From NCBI RefSeq assembly GCF_018327685.1, contig NZ_BNEL01000003.1:2976001-3040000 (forward strand): 64,000 nucleotides of DNA, given 5' to 3'. Below are positions 26,441-36,562 of this stretch, piece by piece. The notes under the pieces were generated by a model that saw only the letters and a program-made list of their open reading frames with translations, was not told the origin of the DNA and made no database searches. Each line of letters opens with the position of its first letter. The stretch's first letter is position 1. This stretch comes from Streptomyces sp. TS71-3 (GTDB taxonomy: Bacteria > Actinomycetota > Actinomycetes > Streptomycetales > Streptomycetaceae). The position numbers and the translations under genes are program-made.

Positions 26441-28441
26441 CCGCACGGCCCGGCCCAGCAGCGGGTCATCCGCGCGGCACTGGCCGACGCCGGTCTCGAA
26501 CCGGAACAGATCGACGCGGTCGAGGCGCACGGCACCGGCACGCAACTGGGCGACGTCATCGAGGTGGAGGCGTTCCTGGCGACGTACGGGGCCCGGCGTC
26601 CGGCGGGCCGGCCGCTGTCGCTCGGCTCGGTCAAGTCGAACATCGGCCACACCCAGGCCGCGGCCGGCATGGCGAGCGTCATCAAGACCGTGCAGGCGAT
26701 GGCGCACGGCGTGCTGCCCCGGACCCTGCACGCCGAGCAGCCGACGCCCCGCGTCGACTGGTCGGCCGGCACGGTGTCCCTGCTCACCCGGGCCATGCCG
26801 TGGCCGGTCACCGGACAGCCGCGCCGGACGGGGATCTCCTCCTTCGGGATCAGCGGCACCAATGCGCACCTGATCCTGGAGGAGGCGCCCGGCGTCCCGG
26901 TGCAGGACACCGCGGTTATGGACACCCCGGCGGCGCCGGAAGCGGAGCGCCCCGGGAGCGTCGCTCTGCGAGGGTCGGTAAGCGGAATCCGCACCGGAGG
27001 GGCGCCGTCCCGCAGTCCCGAGGACGCCGCCGTCCCCGCCGGTGCCGCGGCCGGCGTCCAGGAGGGGGCGCCGGGCCCCGCGGTCGCGTTCCCGCTCTCG
27101 GCACGGAGCGAGGCAGCGCTGCGGGCTCAGGCCCGCAGGATCGCCGACCGCGTCGCCGGCGACCCCGGCTGCCGGCCGTTGGACGTCGGCTTCTCCCTCG
27201 CGACGACCCGAGCGGCCTTCCCGCACCGGGCGGTGGCCCTGGCGCGCGACCGGGCCGAACTGCTCGACGCCCTGGACGCGGTGGCACACGGCCGTTCCCG
27301 TCCCGAGGTGTCCGCCGGCCACCCGCGGCCGGCCGGGGCGGTGGCGTTCCTCTTCACGGGACAGGGCAGCCAGCGGGCCGGAATGGGCCGTGACCTGTAC
27401 CGGAGCCACCCGGCCTTCGCCCGGGCCTTCGACGCCGTCTGCGCGCACCTGGAGCCGCTGCTGCCACGCCCGCTGCCGGACGTGGTGTTCGCCCCCGAAG
27501 GTTCGGCGGTGGCCGGGCTTCTGCACACCACTGAGTTCGCCCAACCCGCCCTGTTCGCCCTGGAGGTGGCCCTCTTCCGGCTGTGGGAGGCGTGGGGCGT
27601 GCGCCCGGACCTGGTGGCGGGGCACTCCGTCGGCGAGGTGGCCGCCGGGCACGTCGCCGGCGCGCTCCCGTTGCCGGACGCGTGCAGGCTGGTCGCGGCC
27701 CGCGGCCGGCTGATGCAGGCGCTGCCCGCCGGCGGCGCGATGGCCGCCGTCCGGGCCGCCGAGGACGAGGTGCGCGCCTCGCTGGCGGGCCGGGAGCCCG
27801 AGGTGGACATCGCCGCGGTGAACGGTCCGCTGTCGGTCGTCGTCTCCGGCGACGAGGCGGCGGTGCAGGACGTCGCCGACCTCTGGAGCGGGCGGGGCCG
27901 CCAGGTGACGCGGCTCCGGGTCAGCCAGGCGTTCCACTCGCCGCGGATGGATCCCGCGCTCGCCGGCCTCACCGAGCTGGCGGCCGGCCTGGCGTTCGCG
28001 CCCCCGACGATCCCGCTGGTCACCGGCGTCACCGGCCGGCCGGCAGGCTTCGACGAACTCCGGGCGCCGGACCACTGGGCACGCCAGGCCCGCCGCCCTG
28101 TGCGCTTCGCCGACACCCTGCGGTACCTGTGGGACCAGGGCGTCACGCACGTCCTCGAACTCGGCCCGGACGCGCAGCTCACCGCGCTGGCACGGGACTG
28201 CCTGGCCGACGCCCCGCAGGAGGTCTCCGGAGCAGGCGGCGCGGCCGGCGGTGGTGGCGTGGCCGGTGGTGGTGGTGGTGGCCTGGCCGGCGGCGGGGCG
28301 GCCGGTGGCGCCCCTCACGCCGTTCCGCCGGTCCTCGTCCCCGCACTCCGCAGGGACCGCGCGGAGGACGAGGCCCTGCTCGCCGCCGCGGCCGGCCTCC
28401 ACGCGCAGCGCGTGGACGTCGACTGGGGAGCCGTCTTCTGA
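26441..28441 (+). pseudogene. Type I polyketide synthase fragment: half ketosynthase plus acyltransferase
   Basis: The ketosynthase begins in mid-domain at HGPAQQRVIRAALADAG. It keeps the two catalytic His motifs EAHGTGTQLGD (about bp 26525) and SVKSNIGHTQAAAG (about 26627), and the end GISSFGISGTNAHLILEEAPG. The N-terminal half with the active-site Cys is missing. The acyltransferase (about bp 27335-28200) is complete: FTGQGSQRAGMG, nucleophile Ser in GHSVGE (27626-27628), and QAFHSPRM, the HAFH-type motif typical of malonyl-CoA specificity. A very Gly-rich linker follows. The frame ends at TGA 28439, where the DLPTYPFQ motif appears in another frame. No start codon with a ribosome site exists. 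Confidence 0.8.
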
Positions 28442-31400
28442 CCTGCCCACCTATCCGTTCCAGCGCTGCCGGTACTGGCTGGACGCGGACGCGCCGACCG
28501 GGCCGGCGTCCTCGCCGCACCCGTTGCTGCGTACCGAGACCCCGTTGGCGGACGGGGGCGGGCTGCTGCTCACCGGCCGGCTGTCGCTGCGTGCCGAGTC
28601 GTGGCTGGCGGACCACGCGGTGCGGGGCACCGTGCTCCTGCCCGCGGCGGCCTTCGTCGACATGGCCCTGCACGCCGCCGGCCGAACCGGCGCGGGCCCG
28701 CTGGAAGAGCTCACCCTGACGGTGCCGCTGACGCTCCCCGCGGACGAGGCCGTCGAGTTGCAGCTGAACCTGGCGGGCCCGGACGGGCACGGCCGGCGCG
28801 GGCTGAGATTCCACGCCCGCCCCGCGGCCCCGCCGGTCCCGGACGGCGGCCGTGCCGACCCTCCCTGGACCCTGCACGCCGAAGGGGTGCTCGGCCCCGA
28901 CGAGCCCTCTCCCTCCCCGTCACCCGCTCTCCGGGAATGGCCGCCGCCCGGCGCGGTCCCGGTGCCGCTCGACACCGAGGGCGGCGGCCTCTACGCCCGG
29001 CTCGCCGCGGGCGGGCTCGACTACGGCCCGGTATTCCAGGGACTCCACGCGGCGTGGCGCGCCGGAGCCGAGATCTTCGCCGAGGTCCGGCTGCCCCAGG
29101 ACGAACGCGCCGCCGCCGGCCGCTTCCCCCTGCACCCCGCGCTGCTGGACGCCGCCCTGCACACCCGGATCGCCGGCGCCTCCACGTCCCCTCGGCCGGA
29201 CGGCGCGGTGCTGCTGCCGTTCACCTGGGCCGGGGTGCGGCTGTACGGCACCGGCGCCGACCGGCTCCGGGTGCGGATGTCGCCCACCGGGGCGGGCCGG
29301 GCGTCGCTGGAGCTGGCGGACGGCGAGGGGCGGCCGATCGCCTCGGTGCGGGAGCTGGTGATGCGGCCCCGCACCGTCGAGCAGCCGGCCGCGCCCAGGA
29401 AGCCGGGCACCGACTGCCTGTTCCGGCTGGACTGGACGGTCGAGCCGTCCCCGGCCGACCAGCCCGGCCCCGCGGCCCGCTGGGCCCTGCTGGCCCCCGG
29501 TGACGCGCGGCTGCACGCGGTACTCGCAGGCTCCGGCGCCGAGGAAGCGGCGGACCTCGCCGCGCTGCGCGACGACCCGCCGGACCTGATCGTCCACGTC
29601 CCCGACACCGAGGCCGGCTGGCCGGATCTCGCCGGGGCCGTCCACCGTGCGACGGTACGCACGCTGAGCCTCGTCCAGGACTTCCTCGCCGACGAGCGGT
29701 TCGCCGGCTCCCGGCTGGCCGTCGTGACCCAGAACGCCGTCGCGGCCGGGGGAACGCCGGAAGAACACATCACCGGCCTTGCCCAGGCACCCATTTGGGG
29801 GCTGGTCCGCTCGGCCCAGGCGGAGCACCCCGGCCGCCTCGTCCTCCTCGACGCGGACGACCACGACGAGTCCTGGAGCCTGCTGCCGCGGATCCTGGCC
29901 GCCGCGCCGCCGGGGACCGTGATACGGCGAGGGGCCGCCCATGCGCCGCGCCTGGTCCGCGCGGTGACCGGGCCGGCCGGCGCGCCCGGGTCCGTCCTCG
30001 ACCCTGCGGGCACCGTCCTCGTCACCGGCGGCACCGGTTCCCTGGGCCGGGCGCTCGCCCGCCACCTCGTGGCACGGCACGGTGCCCGCCGGCTGCTGCT
30101 GGCGACCCGGCGCGGACCGGAAGCTCCCGAAGCCGCCGCGCTGCGCACCGAACTCGCCGGCCTGGGCGCCGAGGTGACGGTGGCCGCCTGTGACGTCGCC
30201 GACGGGGACGCCCTCGCCACCCTGCTGGCGGGCATACCGGACGAGCACCCGCTGACGGCCGTGGTGCACGCCGCCGGGGTGCTGGACGACGGCGTGCTGC
30301 CGGCGCTGACCCCCGAACGCCTGGCGCGCGTGCTGCGCCCGAAGGCCGACGCGGCGATCGCCCTGGACGAGCTGACCCGCGGCCGGAACCTGGCCGCGTT
30401 CGTCCTGTTCTCGTCGGTGGCGGGGGTCCTCGGCTCCGCGGGCCAGGCCGGTTACGCCGCGGCGAACGCCTTCCTGGACGCGCTGGCGGCCCACCGCCGC
30501 GCGCGCGGGCTGCCCGGCACCTCGCTGGCTTGGGGGCCCTGGGCACGGAACGACGGCATGATCGCCCACCTGCACCACGCCGACCGGCACCGGATGGCGC
30601 GCGCCGGCCTGGTCCCGCTGTCCCCCGAGGACGGCCTCGCGCTCTTCGACGCGGCCCTGGGCGGCACCGACGCGGTCCTGGTGGCGGCGCGGCTCGACCA
30701 GGCGGCCCTTGCCCGCCGGCGCCGGGACGAGGTGCCCCCCGCGCTGCACGGACTGGTCCAGGAGCGGGCGGAACGCGCCCCGGCGCCGCCTCAGGCACCC
30801 GAGCCCGCCGACCGGTTGCCCCGGCGGCTGGCCGAGGCCCCGGCCGGCGAGCGTGGCGCGCTGCTCCTGGCCGAGGTGCGCACGGCGGCGGCCGAGGTGC
30901 TGGGCCACACCGCGGAACCGTCCGCGGTCACCGCGCACCGGCCCCTGATCGAGCTGGGCCTCGACTCGCTGACGGCGGTCGAACTGCGCAACCTGCTCGC
31001 CGCAGCCACCGGACTGCCACTGCCCACCACGCTGCTGTTCGACCACCCGACGCCGGCGGAGGTCGCGGGATACCTGGCCGATCGGTGGGCGGAGTCCGTG
31101 GACCCGCTGGCCGGTCCGGGCGCCGCACCCGACACCGCCCGGAGCACCGAGTCCGACACCGGCCCTGACACCGTTCCCGACGCCGTCACCGGAACCGTCC
31201 CGGGCCCCCGCCCCGTCCCGGATGCAGCCGGCGCGGGCGCGGCGCCCGGACCGCTGGATGCGCATGCCCCGGTGGGCGGGGAGACGTCCGCCAGCGACGG
31301 CCTGTTCGCCCTGTTCCGTACGGCGCACGCGCTCGGTCGGCCCTCGGACGGCATGGGGCTGCTGACCCTCGCCTCCCGCCTGCGGCCGGTCTTCCGGGAC

Positions 31401-32114
31401 CCGGCGGAGCTGCCCGGGCCCGGCCCCCTGGTACGGCTCGCCACGGGGGGCGGCGGTCCGCGGCTGATCTGCTGCCCGTCGCTCAGCGCGCTGTCCGGCC
31501 CGCACGAGTACGCCCGTTTCGGCGCCGCCCTGCGCGGGCTGCGGGAGGTGTCGGCGCTGTCGTATCCGGGCTTCCGCACCGGCGAGCCGCTGCCGGCCTC
31601 GCTCGATGCCCTCGTGTCGGTGCAGGCCGCCGCGGTGCTGGCGGAGGCGGCCGGCGAGCCGTTCGTCCTCCTGGGCCGCTCGGCCGGCGGATGGGTGGCG
31701 CACGCCGTGGCCGCCCGGTTGGAGAGCGGGGACGTCCGGCCGGCCGCGGTCGTCCTGGTCGACACCTATCCCGCAGGCGCTATCGGCGGCGACTCGCCAG
31801 CGCTTTCGGCCATGACCGCCGGCCTGTTCGCCCCACGGGCGTCCGTGGACGGGGGCGATGTCGACCGGCTCACCGCGATGGGCGGCTACATGGAGCTGTT
31901 CTCCGGCTGGCGCGCCCAGCCGCTGCTGGCCCGCACTCTCTTCGTCCGGGCCGGCGAGTCCCTGGCGGGCGCCGAACCGCCGCCTGACTGGCATCTGCCG
32001 CACGAGGAGGTCACCGTGCCCGGCGACCACTTCACGGTGTTCGAGGAACACTCCGGAACGACCGCGCTCGCCGTCCACGAGTGGCTTCGGGACCGGGCGG
32101 ACACGCGTCGCTGA
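28440..32114 (+). pseudogene. Type I polyketide synthase fragment: DH-KR-ACP-thioesterase
   Basis: Continuation of the synthase in a new frame, starting at [15 protein letters not shown]. The dehydratase has [10 protein letters not shown] (HxxxGxxxxP, about 28614) and [10 protein letters not shown] (about 29133), so its catalytic pair is intact. The ketoreductase (about 30015-30570) has [11 protein letters not shown] (B-type stereochemistry), and active-site SSVAG and GYAAAN. The carrier protein has its phosphopantetheine Ser in [10 protein letters not shown] (30966-30968). A thioesterase ends the protein with GRSAGGW (Ser at 31680-31682) and GDHFTVFE. About 8-9 residues that normally lie before DLPTYPFQ are missing, so a small deletion shifted the frame. 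The domains are intact, but there is no start codon of their own with a ribosome site. Confidence 0.75.
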
Positions 32115-32176
32115 CCTGATCTTCAAGCTGTGCGGCGGGGGTGTCACGGAGAGGCCGCCGGCTGCCCGAGCTTCAC

Positions 32177-32206
32177 GCACGCGACGATGAGGCACGCGAC
32201 GATGAG
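32177..32206. repeat. Two direct 15-bp repeats
   Basis: GCACGCGACGATGAG occurs twice head to tail (32177-32191 and 32192-32206) in the gap after the thioesterase. Confidence 0.8.
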
Positions 32207-32228
32207 GCAGGCGGCGGCTCGGGGAGCG

Positions 32229-32280
32229 GCTGTCCCGTTCGGGTCTGCCCGGGAGACCCCGGGCGACCCGAAGGGACAGC
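32229..32280. terminator. Large bidirectional hairpin
   Basis: Arms 32229-32253 and 32258-32280 pair over 23 bp with two single-base bulges and a 4-base loop. It lies between the convergent polyketide synthase and XdhC-like genes, 26 bp from the stop of the latter. Confidence 0.75.
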
Positions 32281-32305
32281 ATCCCCTACGCCGTCGGACC
32301 CGCGG

Positions 32306-33445
32306 TCACGCGGCCGCCGCGTCCCGTACTCCCCCCTCGCGGTGGATCGGTGTGCCCGAGCCGGTCAGCGGGACTCCCGTCCCGCCCCGGCGCGCCGCGA
32401 CGATCTCCGCCGCGATGGACAGGGCCGTCTCCTCGGGGGTGCGGGCGCCGAGGTCGAGCCCGATCGGCGAGTGCAGCCGGGCCAGCTCCCGCTCGCTGAC
32501 GCCGGCTTCGCGCAGCCGCTGGTTGCGGTCCTCATGGGTGCGGCGCGAGCCCATCGCGCCGACGAACGCGACCGGCAGCCGGAGGGCCGCCTCCAGCAGG
32601 GGCACGTCGAACTTCGCGTCGTGGGTGAGCACGCACAGCACGGTGCGGCCGTCGACGGAGGTGCCCCGCAGGTAGCGGTGCGGCCAGTCGATCACGATCT
32701 CGTCCGCGTCGGGGAAACGGGTCCGGGTGGCGAAGACGGGACGGGCGTCGCACACGGTCACGTGGTAGCCGAGGAACTTGCCCGCGCGGACGAGTGCCGA
32801 CGCGAAGTCGATCGCACCGAAGACGATCATGCGGGGCGGTGGCACGCTCGACTCCACGAACAGGGTGAGGCCGCCCGGGCAGTGCGAGCCGTCCTCCGAG
32901 AGGCTGACCGGGCCGGTGCGCCCGGCGTCCAGCATCGCGCCGGCCTCGGCTGCCGCCGTCCTGTCCAGCACGGGGTGGCCGCCGAGGCCGCCCTCGTGCG
33001 TTCCGTCGGGGCGTACGTACAGGGGCAGGCCGAGGAGTTCGGCCGGGCCTTCGGCGACGCGGGCGACGGCCGCCGCCTCGCCCCGGGCCGCGGCCGCCAG
33101 CGCGGCCGTCCACACCGGACGGCCCGGCGCGTCCGCGGCGACCGGCGTGACCAGGACGTCGATGACCCCGCCGCAGGTGAGGCCGACCGCGAAGGCGTCC
33201 TCGTCGCTGTAGCCGAACCGCTCCAGGACGGTCGTGCCGTCCTGGAGGGCCTGGACGCACAGCTCGTAGACGGCTCCTTCCACGCAGCCGCCGGAGACCG
33301 AGCCGATCGCCGTGCCGTCACCGTCCACGGCGAGGGCCGCGCCGGGGCTCCGCGGGGCGCTGCCGCTGACGGCCACCACGGTCGCGACGGCGAAGTCCCG
33401 GCCCTCCTCGGCCCAGCGGTGCAGTTGCTCGGCGATGTCAAGCAT
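32306..33445 (-). CDS. XdhC/CoxI family molybdenum-cofactor maturation protein (PaoD-like)
   Basis: 379-residue cytosolic protein. The XdhC N-terminal domain starts at MLDIAEQLHRWAEEG and contains VSGSAPRSPGAALAVDGDG and GSVSGGCVEGAVYE (about residues 27-58). A Rossmann-type C-terminal domain (about 190-350) holds IVFGAIDFASAL, a variant of the usual GAGHVA motif, and FVGAMGSRRTHEDR (about 300-313). Such proteins bind and sulfurate molybdenum cofactor and insert it into xanthine dehydrogenase or PaoABC. The ATG at 33445 overlaps the end of the large-subunit gene by 8 bp. It is the last gene of the operon, as paoD is in E. coli. Confidence 0.88.
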   Translation of the reverse strand: MLDIAEQLHRWAEEGRDFAVATVVAVSGSAPRSPGAALAVDGDGTAIGSVSGGCVEGAVYELCVQALQDGTTVLERFGYSDEDAFAVGLTCGGVIDVLVTPVAADAPGRPVWTAALAAAARGEAAAVARVAEGPAELLGLPLYVRPDGTHEGGLGGHPVLDRTAAAEAGAMLDAGRTGPVSLSEDGSHCPGGLTLFVESSVPPPRMIVFGAIDFASALVRAGKFLGYHVTVCDARPVFATRTRFPDADEIVIDWPHRYLRGTSVDGRTVLCVLTHDAKFDVPLLEAALRLPVAFVGAMGSRRTHEDRNQRLREAGVSERELARLHSPIGLDLGARTPEETALSIAAEIVAARRGGTGVPLTGSGTPIHREGGVRDAAAA

Positions 33446-35573
33446 GGCGTGCCCCCGCGCCCGCGCGCAGGACGCGGGAGGGAAGGATCGGCAGGTTCCG
33501 GTGGCGTACCCCGGTGGCGTGCCAGACCGCGTTGGCGATCGCCGCCGCGGCGCCCACGATGCCGACCTCTCCGACGCCCTTGATCCCGACCGGGTCGTCC
33601 GGGTCCGGGTCGGCCACCCAGTCCGCCTCCACGCGCCGCACATCGGCGTTCGTGGCGACGTGGTAGCCCGCGAGGTCGGCGCCGACGTGCCCGCCCGTGG
33701 CCCGGTCCCGGACCGCCGTCTCGTGCAGGGCCATGGAGATGCCCCAGATCATGCCGCCGACCAGCTGGTTGCGCGCGGTGAGGGGGTTGACGATCCGGCC
33801 CGCCGCGAAGATGCCGAGCATGCGCCGCACGCGCACCTCGCCGGTGGCGGTGTCCACGGCGACCTCGGCGAACTGCGCTCCGAGGGAGTGCCGTTCCTTC
33901 TCGGCGAGGGCGCCGATGGCCTCCGCGGTGTCTGCGCGCGCCGTGATCCCGTCCGGGGGGACGGTACCGCCGAGGGCGAGCTTCTCCCGCAGGTCCCGCG
34001 CGGCGGTGGTGATCGCCCACGCCCAGGACCGGGTGCCCGCCGAACCGCCGGCGACCATCGCGGGGCCGAAGTCGCTGTCCCCGATGCGTACCCGGACCCG
34101 GTCCGGCGTCGTCTGAAGCGCGTCGGCGGAGATCAGGGTGAGCGCGGTCCGCGCCCCGGTGCCGATGTCCGCCGCGCTGATCCGCACGGTGAAGCTGCCG
34201 TCGGCCTCCGCGGTGACGGCCGCCGTGGACGGCATGGCGTGCACGGGGAAGGAGGCCGCCGCGGTGCCGGTGCCGAGCAGCCAGCGGCCGTCCCGGCGCA
34301 CGCCGGGCCGCGGGTCCCGGTCCGCCCAGCCGAACCTGCGGGCGCCCTCCTCGAAGCAGGTGAGCAGGTTGCGGTTGCTGAACGGCAGCCCGGACACCGG
34401 GCCCACCTTCGGCTCGTTGCGCACGCGCAGCTCGATCGGGTCGATGCCGCACTTCTCGGCGAGCTCGTCGAGCGCCGACTCCAGCGCGAACGACCCCGTG
34501 GCCTCGCCCGGCGCCCGCATCGCGGTCGGCGTCGGCACGTCCAGCGGGACGATCCGGTTGACGGTGTGGTGCGCCTCGGCGTCGTACATCGACCGTGCCG
34601 CCCCGGCGCTCGGCTCCACGAACGAGGACCCGGTCGAGGTCGGGTTCACGGAGTCGTGGTAGAGCGCGCGCAGCCGCCCGTCGGTACCGGCGCCGAGCCG
34701 GACCCGCTGGATGGTGGGGCTGCGGTATCCGGCCAGCGTGAACATCTGACGGCGCGTCATGACGACCCGGACCGGCCGGTGCAGGACGGTCGCGGCCATC
34801 ACGGCGGCCACCTGGTGCATGCGCACGCCCTTGGAGCCGAAGCCGCCGCCGATGTGCTCGGAGCGGACCCGCACGGAGCCCGGATCGAGCGAGAACAGCT
34901 TGGCCAGGTCGCCGGCGACCCAGGTGGCGCCCTGGTTGGAGTCGAAGACCTCGAGGCGGCCGCCGTCCCAGTAGGCGGTGGCCGCATGCGGCTCCATCGG
35001 CTGGTGGTGCTCCTCCGGCGTGGTGAACTCCTCGTCCACGATGACGTCGGAGGCGGCGAGCGCGGCCTCCTGGTCGCCCTTCTCCGTCACCGCCGGCAGG
35101 AAGCCGTCCTGCGGGTGCACGTCCGGGTGCTGCGCGCTGAACGCGACGTCGTGCGGCTCCTGCTCGTAGTGCACGACCAGCGCCTCGGCGGCCTCCCTGG
35201 CCTGCTCGGAGGTCTCGGCGACGACGAGCGCCACCGGCCACCCCACGTGCGGCACGCGGTCGTCCAGGAAGGCGCCGAGGGTCGGTTCGGGAGTTCCCAG
35301 CATGCCGGTGTAGCCGGTGTCGACGTGCGGCGCGTTGCCGTGGTGCAGCACCGCCAGGACGCCGGGCATTTCCAGGACGGGGCCACTCTCCACGGAGCGG
35401 ATGCGGCCGCGGGCGATGGTGGACAGCGCCAGCCAGCCGTGGGCGAGGTCGGCGAAGGGGATGTCCCCGGCGTAGCGGGCGGCGCCGGTGACCTTGTCGC
35501 GGCCCTCGATGCGGGTGTGCGAGGTGCCGACGGAGCTCGTGGTGGTGGTGGTTCGGTCCGTGGCGGTGGTCAT
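33438..35573 (-). CDS. Molybdenum hydroxylase large subunit (xanthine dehydrogenase family, PaoC-like)
   Basis: 711-residue molybdopterin subunit. The substrate/cofactor region shows HIGGGFGSKG (about residues 224-233), PTPTAMRAPGEATGSFALE (about 331-349) and the C-terminal GIKGVGEVGIVGAAAAIANA (about 672-691), in which the Glu of GVGE is the catalytic base of the family. It probably oxidises aldehydes or N-heterocycles. The ATG at 35573 overlaps the FAD-subunit stop codon (ATGA). A Thr-rich stretch follows the start. No Tat signal is seen, so the complex should be cytoplasmic. Confidence 0.9.
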   Translation of the reverse strand: MTTATDRTTTTTSSVGTSHTRIEGRDKVTGAARYAGDIPFADLAHGWLALSTIARGRIRSVESGPVLEMPGVLAVLHHGNAPHVDTGYTGMLGTPEPTLGAFLDDRVPHVGWPVALVVAETSEQAREAAEALVVHYEQEPHDVAFSAQHPDVHPQDGFLPAVTEKGDQEAALAASDVIVDEEFTTPEEHHQPMEPHAATAYWDGGRLEVFDSNQGATWVAGDLAKLFSLDPGSVRVRSEHIGGGFGSKGVRMHQVAAVMAATVLHRPVRVVMTRRQMFTLAGYRSPTIQRVRLGAGTDGRLRALYHDSVNPTSTGSSFVEPSAGAARSMYDAEAHHTVNRIVPLDVPTPTAMRAPGEATGSFALESALDELAEKCGIDPIELRVRNEPKVGPVSGLPFSNRNLLTCFEEGARRFGWADRDPRPGVRRDGRWLLGTGTAAASFPVHAMPSTAAVTAEADGSFTVRISAADIGTGARTALTLISADALQTTPDRVRVRIGDSDFGPAMVAGGSAGTRSWAWAITTAARDLREKLALGGTVPPDGITARADTAEAIGALAEKERHSLGAQFAEVAVDTATGEVRVRRMLGIFAAGRIVNPLTARNQLVGGMIWGISMALHETAVRDRATGGHVGADLAGYHVATNADVRRVEADWVADPDPDDPVGIKGVGEVGIVGAAAAIANAVWHATGVRHRNLPILPSRVLRAGAGARHA

Positions 35574-36562
35574 CGGCCGGCCTCCTCGGCGAGCTCGACC
35601 AGCACGGCCACGATGAGGTTGCGCATCAGGGTCACCTTGTACTCGTTCTGGGGCAGGGGCCGGGCGGCGGCCAGTTCGGCGTCCGCCGCGGCGGCGAAGG
35701 TCTCGGCGTCGGCGGCGGCGCCGGTCAGCACGCGCTCGGCCGCCAGGGCGCGCCAGGGCCGTGAGGCGACGGCGCCGAGGGCCAGGCGCGCCTCGTGTAC
35801 GGTCCCGTCGCGGACGTCGAGCGCGGCGGCGACCGAGCCGATGGCGAACGCGTACGAGGCGCGCTCGCGCACCTTCCGGTAGCGCGAGTGGGCGGCGACC
35901 GGGGCGGGCGGCAGGGTCACACCGGTGACCAGCGCGCCCTGGGGAAGGGCCGTCTCGAGGTGCGGGGTGTCGCCCACGGGCAGGTAGAACTCGGCCAGCG
36001 GCAGCTCCCCTGGCCCGCCGGCCGTCTCGTAGGTGACCGTGGCGTCGAAGGCCGCGAGCGCCACGCCCATGTCGGAGGGGTGGACGGCGGCGCAGTGCGC
36101 CGAGGCGCCCAGGATGGCGTGGTTGTGGTGCTCGCCCTCGACGGCGGGGCATCCGCTGCCCGGGACGCGCTTGTTGCACGGCGTGGTCGCGTCGGTGAAG
36201 TAGCCGCAGCGGGTGCGCTGGAGCAGGTTGCCGCCGACCGTGGCCATGTTGCGCAGCTGCCCGGAGGCGCCGGCCAGCACCGCCTGGGCCAGCGCCGGGT
36301 AGCGGCGGCGGACCTCCGGGTGCGCGGCGAGGTCGCTGTTGGTGACGGTCGCGCCGATGGACAGGCCGCCGTCTCCCGTCGACTCGATCCCGTCCAGGGG
36401 GAGCTGACGGACGTCCACGAGCTGGCTGGGCCGCTCGACTCCGGTCTTCATGAGGTCGACGAGGTTGGTGCCGCCGCCCAGGAAACGGGCGTCGGGATCG
36501 GCGCCGAGCAGCGCGACGGCGCCGGGAACGTCAAGGGCGCGCTGGTATCCGAACTCCTTCAC
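35570..36562 (-). CDS. Molybdenum hydroxylase FAD-binding subunit (PaoB/YagS-like)
   Basis: 330-residue flavoprotein. It has FLGGGTNLVDLMK (about residues 27-39; FAD pyrophosphate binding) and LRNMATVGGNLLQRTRCGYF (about 105-124), followed by TPCNKRVPGSGCPA. The extra cysteines in RCGYF, PCNKR and GSGC are those of the YagS/PaoB type, which carries an additional [4Fe-4S] cluster that plain xanthine dehydrogenases lack. The C-terminal CO-dehydrogenase flavoprotein domain is complete. The GTG start overlaps the iron-sulfur subunit stop codon (GTGA). Confidence 0.9.
   Translation of the reverse strand: MKEFGYQRALDVPGAVALLGADPDARFLGGGTNLVDLMKTGVERPSQLVDVRQLPLDGIESTGDGGLSIGATVTNSDLAAHPEVRRRYPALAQAVLAGASGQLRNMATVGGNLLQRTRCGYFTDATTPCNKRVPGSGCPAVEGEHHNHAILGASAHCAAVHPSDMGVALAAFDATVTYETAGGPGELPLAEFYLPVGDTPHLETALPQGALVTGVTLPPAPVAAHSRYRKVRERASYAFAIGSVAAALDVRDGTVHEARLALGAVASRPWRALAAERVLTGAAADAETFAAAADAELAAARPLPQNEYKVTLMRNLIVAVLVELAEEAGR

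Noticed and set aside
26564..28441. Independent gene starting at the ATG at 26564
   Set aside because: This ATG lies inside the ketosynthase domain; the coding signal continues upstream to about 26441 and there is no ribosome site.
28434..28446. Programmed +1 frameshift in the polyketide synthase (TTC-TGA-C resembles the prfB site)
   Set aside because: The site lacks the slippery CUU and an upstream Shine-Dalgarno-like element, and about nine conserved residues are missing at the junction, so a deletion explains it better.
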